From Rhodospirillaceae bacterium (GTDB taxonomy: Bacteria; Pseudomonadota; Alphaproteobacteria; GCA-2731375), in assembly GCA_018660265.1 (NCBI GenBank), contig JABJKS010000061.1:62001-126000 (forward strand): a stretch of DNA of 64,000 bases, given 5' to 3'. The notes beneath the pieces were generated by a model. That model was not told the DNA's origin. It did not search any database and was given only the letters and a program-made list of their open reading frames with translations. The position numbers were made by a program, and so were the translations under genes. Of this stretch, positions 60,946-64,000 are shown piece by piece (position 1 is the stretch's first letter; each line of letters starts with the position of its first letter).

Positions 60946-62158
60946 TCTGTTTCTCCGTCAATTTGGCGCTATGTGTGGGGCGGCGCAACAGCAGGCAACC
61001 GGCGATGAAGGCCGGTACGCCAATGATCAAGAAGCCAAAGGTGAAGCCGCCGCCGTTCGCAAGGATGAAGCCATAAAGGGCGGGATAACCCATCATCGCG
61101 ATATAGCCCAGGGACAGGACGCCGCCTGTTAGGCTGCCGACCTGACCGGGCGGGGCCAGGCGCGCCACCTCCGCCAACAGGACCCCATGCCAGCTGACGG
61201 CGGTGGCGGAAAAGGCGCAGGCAGCCGTCAGGACCAAAGGAATGCCCCAATCATCTGTTATCAGGCCGGTCATGACGCTGGAGCCCGCGATGCCCAGGCC
61301 CAAGAGGGCCAGCATTTTGCGTGGCGCGATAAAACTGCCCGCCAGCCAGCCCCAAAATATGCGGGCGACGACGGCCACAACCTGGCTTGCGGCAAAGACC
61401 TGGCCCGCAACCGTCAGTTCGTAACCCAATCCCTCCACCAGGAAAAGGACGAAAAAAGCCGCATAGACCGCCTGCGCGCCGACGAAGGTGAACATGGCGA
61501 AACTGATTTCGCGGGTTTGCGGGTGGTTGAAAACCATGCCGACGGTCCGCAACAATTCAGTCGTCGGCATCAAGGTACGGCCCACTTGACGATGTTCATC
61601 GAAGCGGGCGCGCCAGGGTTGCAGCAAAAACGCCGCGACAATGCACATTAAGCCGGAAATGACGAAGGCACCGCGCCAGCCCGACGCCAGGATAAAGATA
61701 GGCACCAGGATCCCGGCCAGAATGCCGCCCATGGGCACCCCGGTTTGCTTGATCGCGAATATCACAGGGGCATGCCGTGGCGGGGCATAGCGAAACAACA
61801 ACTCGGACGAGGCAGGCGTGGAAATAGCGCCCGATGCGCCAACGATCAAGGCGGACAGGGCGAACATGGGGATCGTTCCCGCCGTTGCAATAAACAGACC
61901 CAGGCCCATCACAACCAATGCCATCTGACTGACCCTTAAGGGGCCATAACGTTGAATGAAAGGGCCACAGCCGATGGCCGAAAATATAGCGACGCAATAG
62001 AGCGCCACGGAATAGGCCCCAACCAGTGCCGGGGACAGGTTCAAATCCTCGGCTATCACCGGTGCGGCCACGGGCAGCACCATCGTCGTCATAAACGACA
62101 GGGATTGCTGCACCAACATGGTCAGGACGGCAATGGTCAATATTCGTCCTGATGACAA
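60935..62158 (-). CDS. MFS transporter
   Basis: A 407-aa membrane protein with 12 predicted helices (for example TIAVLTMLVQQSLSFMTTMVLPVA and TVAGQVFAASQVVAVVARIFWGWLAG). The loop 2-3 motif of the major facilitator family reads ...GPFIQRYGPLRV, with RYG in place of DRxGR. Starts at TTG 62158 with GGAG 6 bases upstream. It overlaps the arylmalonate-decarboxylase-like gene, so the two form an operon and likely handle one aromatic or dicarboxylic acid. Confidence 0.85.
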   Translation of the reverse strand: MSSGRILTIAVLTMLVQQSLSFMTTMVLPVAAPVIAEDLNLSPALVGAYSVALYCVAIFSAIGCGPFIQRYGPLRVSQMALVVMGLGLFIATAGTIPMFALSALIVGASGAISTPASSELLFRYAPPRHAPVIFAIKQTGVPMGGILAGILVPIFILASGWRGAFVISGLMCIVAAFLLQPWRARFDEHRQVGRTLMPTTELLRTVGMVFNHPQTREISFAMFTFVGAQAVYAAFFVLFLVEGLGYELTVAGQVFAASQVVAVVARIFWGWLAGSFIAPRKMLALLGLGIAGSSVMTGLITDDWGIPLVLTAACAFSATAVSWHGVLLAEVARLAPPGQVGSLTGGVLSLGYIAMMGYPALYGFILANGGGFTFGFLIIGVPAFIAGCLLLRRPTHSAKLTEKQNDA

Positions 62159-62185
62159 GGCAAACTCCGCGTTGAATTTCGCTCT

Positions 62186-62286
62186 AGAGTATGTTTATTC
62201 AAAACATGCTCAGACTCTTAAAGAAAAGAGCAATTGAACCAACCACTTGGGTCGCGATAGCGACTCCAATTAATTTAAAATTGCTC
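62186..62286 (-). repeat. Interspersed ~100-base repeat, copy B (at 3' end of an ABC permease gene)
   Basis: Read on the minus strand this region starts with GAGCAATTTTAAATTAATTG and aligns to copy A at 35455-35555 through its full length. The TAG stop of the permease gene gives the first G. A nested hairpin TTGGAGTCGC-TATC-GCGACCCAA and a GAGCATGTTT/AAACATACTC hairpin are present. In one pair of that hairpin copy A has T-A and copy B has A-T, so pairing is kept while bases change. No gene is in the strip. Confidence 0.8.
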
Positions 62287-63191
62287 TACCGCGAACGTAG
62301 TTTCGGATCGAGCACGTCGCGCACCGCATCACCGAACATGTTAAAGGCGAATACGGCCAGGGTAATGGCTAAGCCAGGGAAAATGGCGACCCAGGGCGCG
62401 CTTTCGGCATATTCTTCCGCCCCGCCCTGTAGCATCAGACCCCAGGCAGGCGTCGGTTCCTGCACACCAAGGCCCAGGTATGAGAGGGACGCTTCCAGCA
62501 AAATAGCCTGACCAACGAAAGTCGTCAGCATAATCAGGAACGGTGCCATGACGTTAGGCACCATATGGCGGAGGATAATGCGCTTGTGGGAAAAACCCAT
62601 GGCGCGGGCGGCATCCACATAGGGGATTTCCCGAATTGCCAGGGCCGATGATCGCACCACCCGGGCGCATTGGGGAATAAACGGTATGGTAATGGCGATG
62701 ATCACGTTCGATGTGCCTGTGCCAAGGATGGAGACCACGGCCAGGGCCAGAATGATCAGGGGAAATGCCATGAAGACATCCATCACCCGCTGGAACAACA
62801 AATCAAACATCCCGCCGAAATAGGCTGATGCCACGCCAAGGACCAGGCCGGCAAAGGCCCCAATGAAGGCGCAGACAAAACCCACATATAACGCGGTGCG
62901 CGCACCATAGATAATGCGGGTCAATTGATCCCGGCCAAATTGGTCCGTGCCCAGCCAATAAGTGCTGTTGGGTGCGGCCAGCATGAATTCAAAGTCGTTG
63001 GCTTCCGGATCATAGGGCGTGATGACATCGGCAAAAACAGCCATGAAAACCATCGTAAGCACTACAAAAAGCCCCGCCGCGCCAAGGGGTTGGCGGCGCG
63101 CTAAACCCAGGGCGGATTTGTACCACGTACGCTGTTCGGTCAATTCTTCCAGTGTCGCAGGTGCGGAATTGGGAAGTTCAGATACAGTCAT
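62286..63191 (-). CDS. Peptide/nickel-type ABC transporter permease (DppC-like)
   Basis: A 301-aa inner-membrane permease. An N-terminal segment (RRQPLGAAGLFVVLTMVFMAVFADVITPYDP) precedes the permease core with the EAA-like loop SALAIREIPYVDAARAMGFSHKRIILRHMVPNVMAP. Five or six helices. This is the DppC/OppC/NikC subunit; it works with the DppB-type permease of the adjacent gene and with an ATPase and binding protein outside the window. GGAGAAG precedes the ATG. Repeat copy B starts at its stop codon. Confidence 0.92.
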   Translation of the reverse strand: MTVSELPNSAPATLEELTEQRTWYKSALGLARRQPLGAAGLFVVLTMVFMAVFADVITPYDPEANDFEFMLAAPNSTYWLGTDQFGRDQLTRIIYGARTALYVGFVCAFIGAFAGLVLGVASAYFGGMFDLLFQRVMDVFMAFPLIILALAVVSILGTGTSNVIIAITIPFIPQCARVVRSSALAIREIPYVDAARAMGFSHKRIILRHMVPNVMAPFLIMLTTFVGQAILLEASLSYLGLGVQEPTPAWGLMLQGGAEEYAESAPWVAIFPGLAITLAVFAFNMFGDAVRDVLDPKLRSR

Positions 63192-63203
63192 CTTCTCCGT
63201 CCC

Positions 63204-64000
63204 CTAACTATACCGAATGCGCGGATCCAGCCACGCATAGAGGACATCAGTAAACAGATTGGTCAGAACGAAAATCAGAACCACCAACATAACCAATTGC
63301 TGGGTCAGAGTGAAATCATGATTGAGAACGGATTCAACGAACAAACGCCCCAGACCATTTAGATTGAAGACTTGTTCCGTCACCACCAGACCGCCCATCA
63401 GGAAAGCAAATTCCAAGGTGATAATGGTGACCACGGGCAACATGGCGTTTTTTAGAGCATGGCGGTTGATGATGATTTTTTCCAACAGACCCTTGGCCCT
63501 GGCCGTGCGTACATAGTCTTCGCGCAAGACTTCCAACAGGGCGGATCGGGTCATGCGGGTTGCAACGGCGGAATAGCGATAGCCGGTCGCGACGGCGGGC
63601 CAGATCAGTTGCGCGAAATTCCCCAAGGGGTCTTCAAATGGCGAGACATATTCTATGGGTGGCATCCAGGGTTCGCCAAACCAAGCCTGGGTTGTGAGTA
63701 ACAGACCAAGGATGATCATGATGCCCAGCCAGAACGAGGGTATGGCAATGCCGGCGATGGAGAAGGTTCGAACGCAATAATCGATCCAGGTATTTTGTTT
63801 GATCGCCGATATGGTGCCTAAGGGTATGGCAATCAGCACCGCGACCAAGGTCGCCATGATCGCCACTTGCAGTGATAATTGGAAGCGCAGGCCAATCTCG
63901 TAACCGATGGGACGGCCTGTCCACATGGACTCGCCCAGATCAAAGGTCAGATAACCTGTAATAAAATCACCGAATTGAACATATAGCGGGTCGTTGAGGC
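63204..64000 (-). CDS. Peptide/nickel-type ABC transporter permease (DppB-like), N-terminus beyond window
   Basis: The frame is open to the right edge (265 codons visible, 5' end missing). SAVATRMTRSALLEVLREDYVRTARAKGLLEKIIINRHALKNAMLPVV contains the EAA loop of the DppB/OppB group. LEFAFLMGGLVVTEQVFNLNGLGRLFVESVLNHDFTLTQQLVMLVVLIFVLTNLFTDVLYAWLDPRIRYS is the standard C-terminus. Upstream visible residues (LNDPLYVQFGDFITGYLTFDLGESM) match the periplasmic loop. It pairs with the DppC-like gene 12 bases downstream. Confidence 0.92.
   Translation of the reverse strand, partial: LNDPLYVQFGDFITGYLTFDLGESMWTGRPIGYEIGLRFQLSLQVAIMATLVAVLIAIPLGTISAIKQNTWIDYCVRTFSIAGIAIPSFWLGIMIILGLLLTTQAWFGEPWMPPIEYVSPFEDPLGNFAQLIWPAVATGYRYSAVATRMTRSALLEVLREDYVRTARAKGLLEKIIINRHALKNAMLPVVTIITLEFAFLMGGLVVTEQVFNLNGLGRLFVESVLNHDFTLTQQLVMLVVLIFVLTNLFTDVLYAWLDPRIRYS

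Noticed and set aside
61953..62060. A GGTTCAAATCC stretch that looks like a tRNA T-arm
   Set aside because: It is inside the MFS transporter coding region, and no acceptor stem or anticodon arm can be folded around it.

Overview
The window looks like a chromosomal segment of an alphaproteobacterium, probably a marine or freshwater Rhodospirillales-type heterotroph. This rests on the gene types and codon use (TRAP transporter, PhyH dioxygenase, acyl-CoA carboxylase operon, 2-oxo-acid-type TRAP binding protein), not on a marker gene, so it is an inference. I saw no rRNA, tRNA, CRISPR array, transposase or phage gene.

Left half (about 1-37,400): a very large surface-sugar locus. From about 31.5 kb down to the left edge almost everything is on the minus strand, apart from one FkbM methyltransferase at 4086-4928. 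Transcription starts near 31.5 kb with pseB and pseC. It continues through SAM-dependent and transferase-like genes, an AMP-ligase/GNAT/acyl-carrier-protein trio, a Gfo/Idh oxidoreductase, an SpsF-class III aminotransferase fusion, a PseG-PseH fusion, a formyltransferase-like gene, pseI, a PIG-L deacetylase and a 2OG-Fe(II) oxygenase. After a gap come an ABC exporter (likely flippase), a polymerase/transferase-like gene, a methyltransferase, another Gfo/Idh enzyme, a NeuB-SAF-cupin fusion and a CMP-sugar synthetase. A second transferase-like gene, a HAD phosphatase and an FkbM methyltransferase follow. A separate operon at the edge holds NeuB, SDR, CMP-transferase and transketolase. The locus therefore has three different nonulosonic-acid synthases (NeuB family) and three cytidylyltransferases. 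One complete route is recognisable as pseudaminic acid (pseB, C, F-like, G/H, I); the other two do not match a pathway I can name.

Middle (32,000-37,400): two galE paralogues flank a FecR-domain secreted protein. A three-gene minus-strand operon follows (CysC-like kinase, unknown 190-aa protein, formyltransferase-like protein).

Right half (37,600-64,000): more ordinary metabolism with higher GC. It has a TRAP transporter (binding protein convergent with its permeases), a PhyH dioxygenase, a glutathione S-transferase, release factor 3, and small enzymes (GNAT, VOC, YtoQ, CDP-alcohol phosphotransferase, FAD oxidoreductase, SCP2). Next is an acyl-CoA carboxylase/acyl-CoA dehydrogenase operon behind a perfect 24-bp palindrome, then an FkbM-like protein, aminopeptidase N, a DUF1847-type protein, an arylmalonate-decarboxylase-like Asp/Glu racemase family member, an MFS transporter and two permeases of a peptide-type ABC importer running off the right edge.

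A roughly 100-bp interspersed repeat sits directly on the 3' end of two unrelated genes (galE2 and the ABC permease), with a probable fragment at the end of the PhyH gene.
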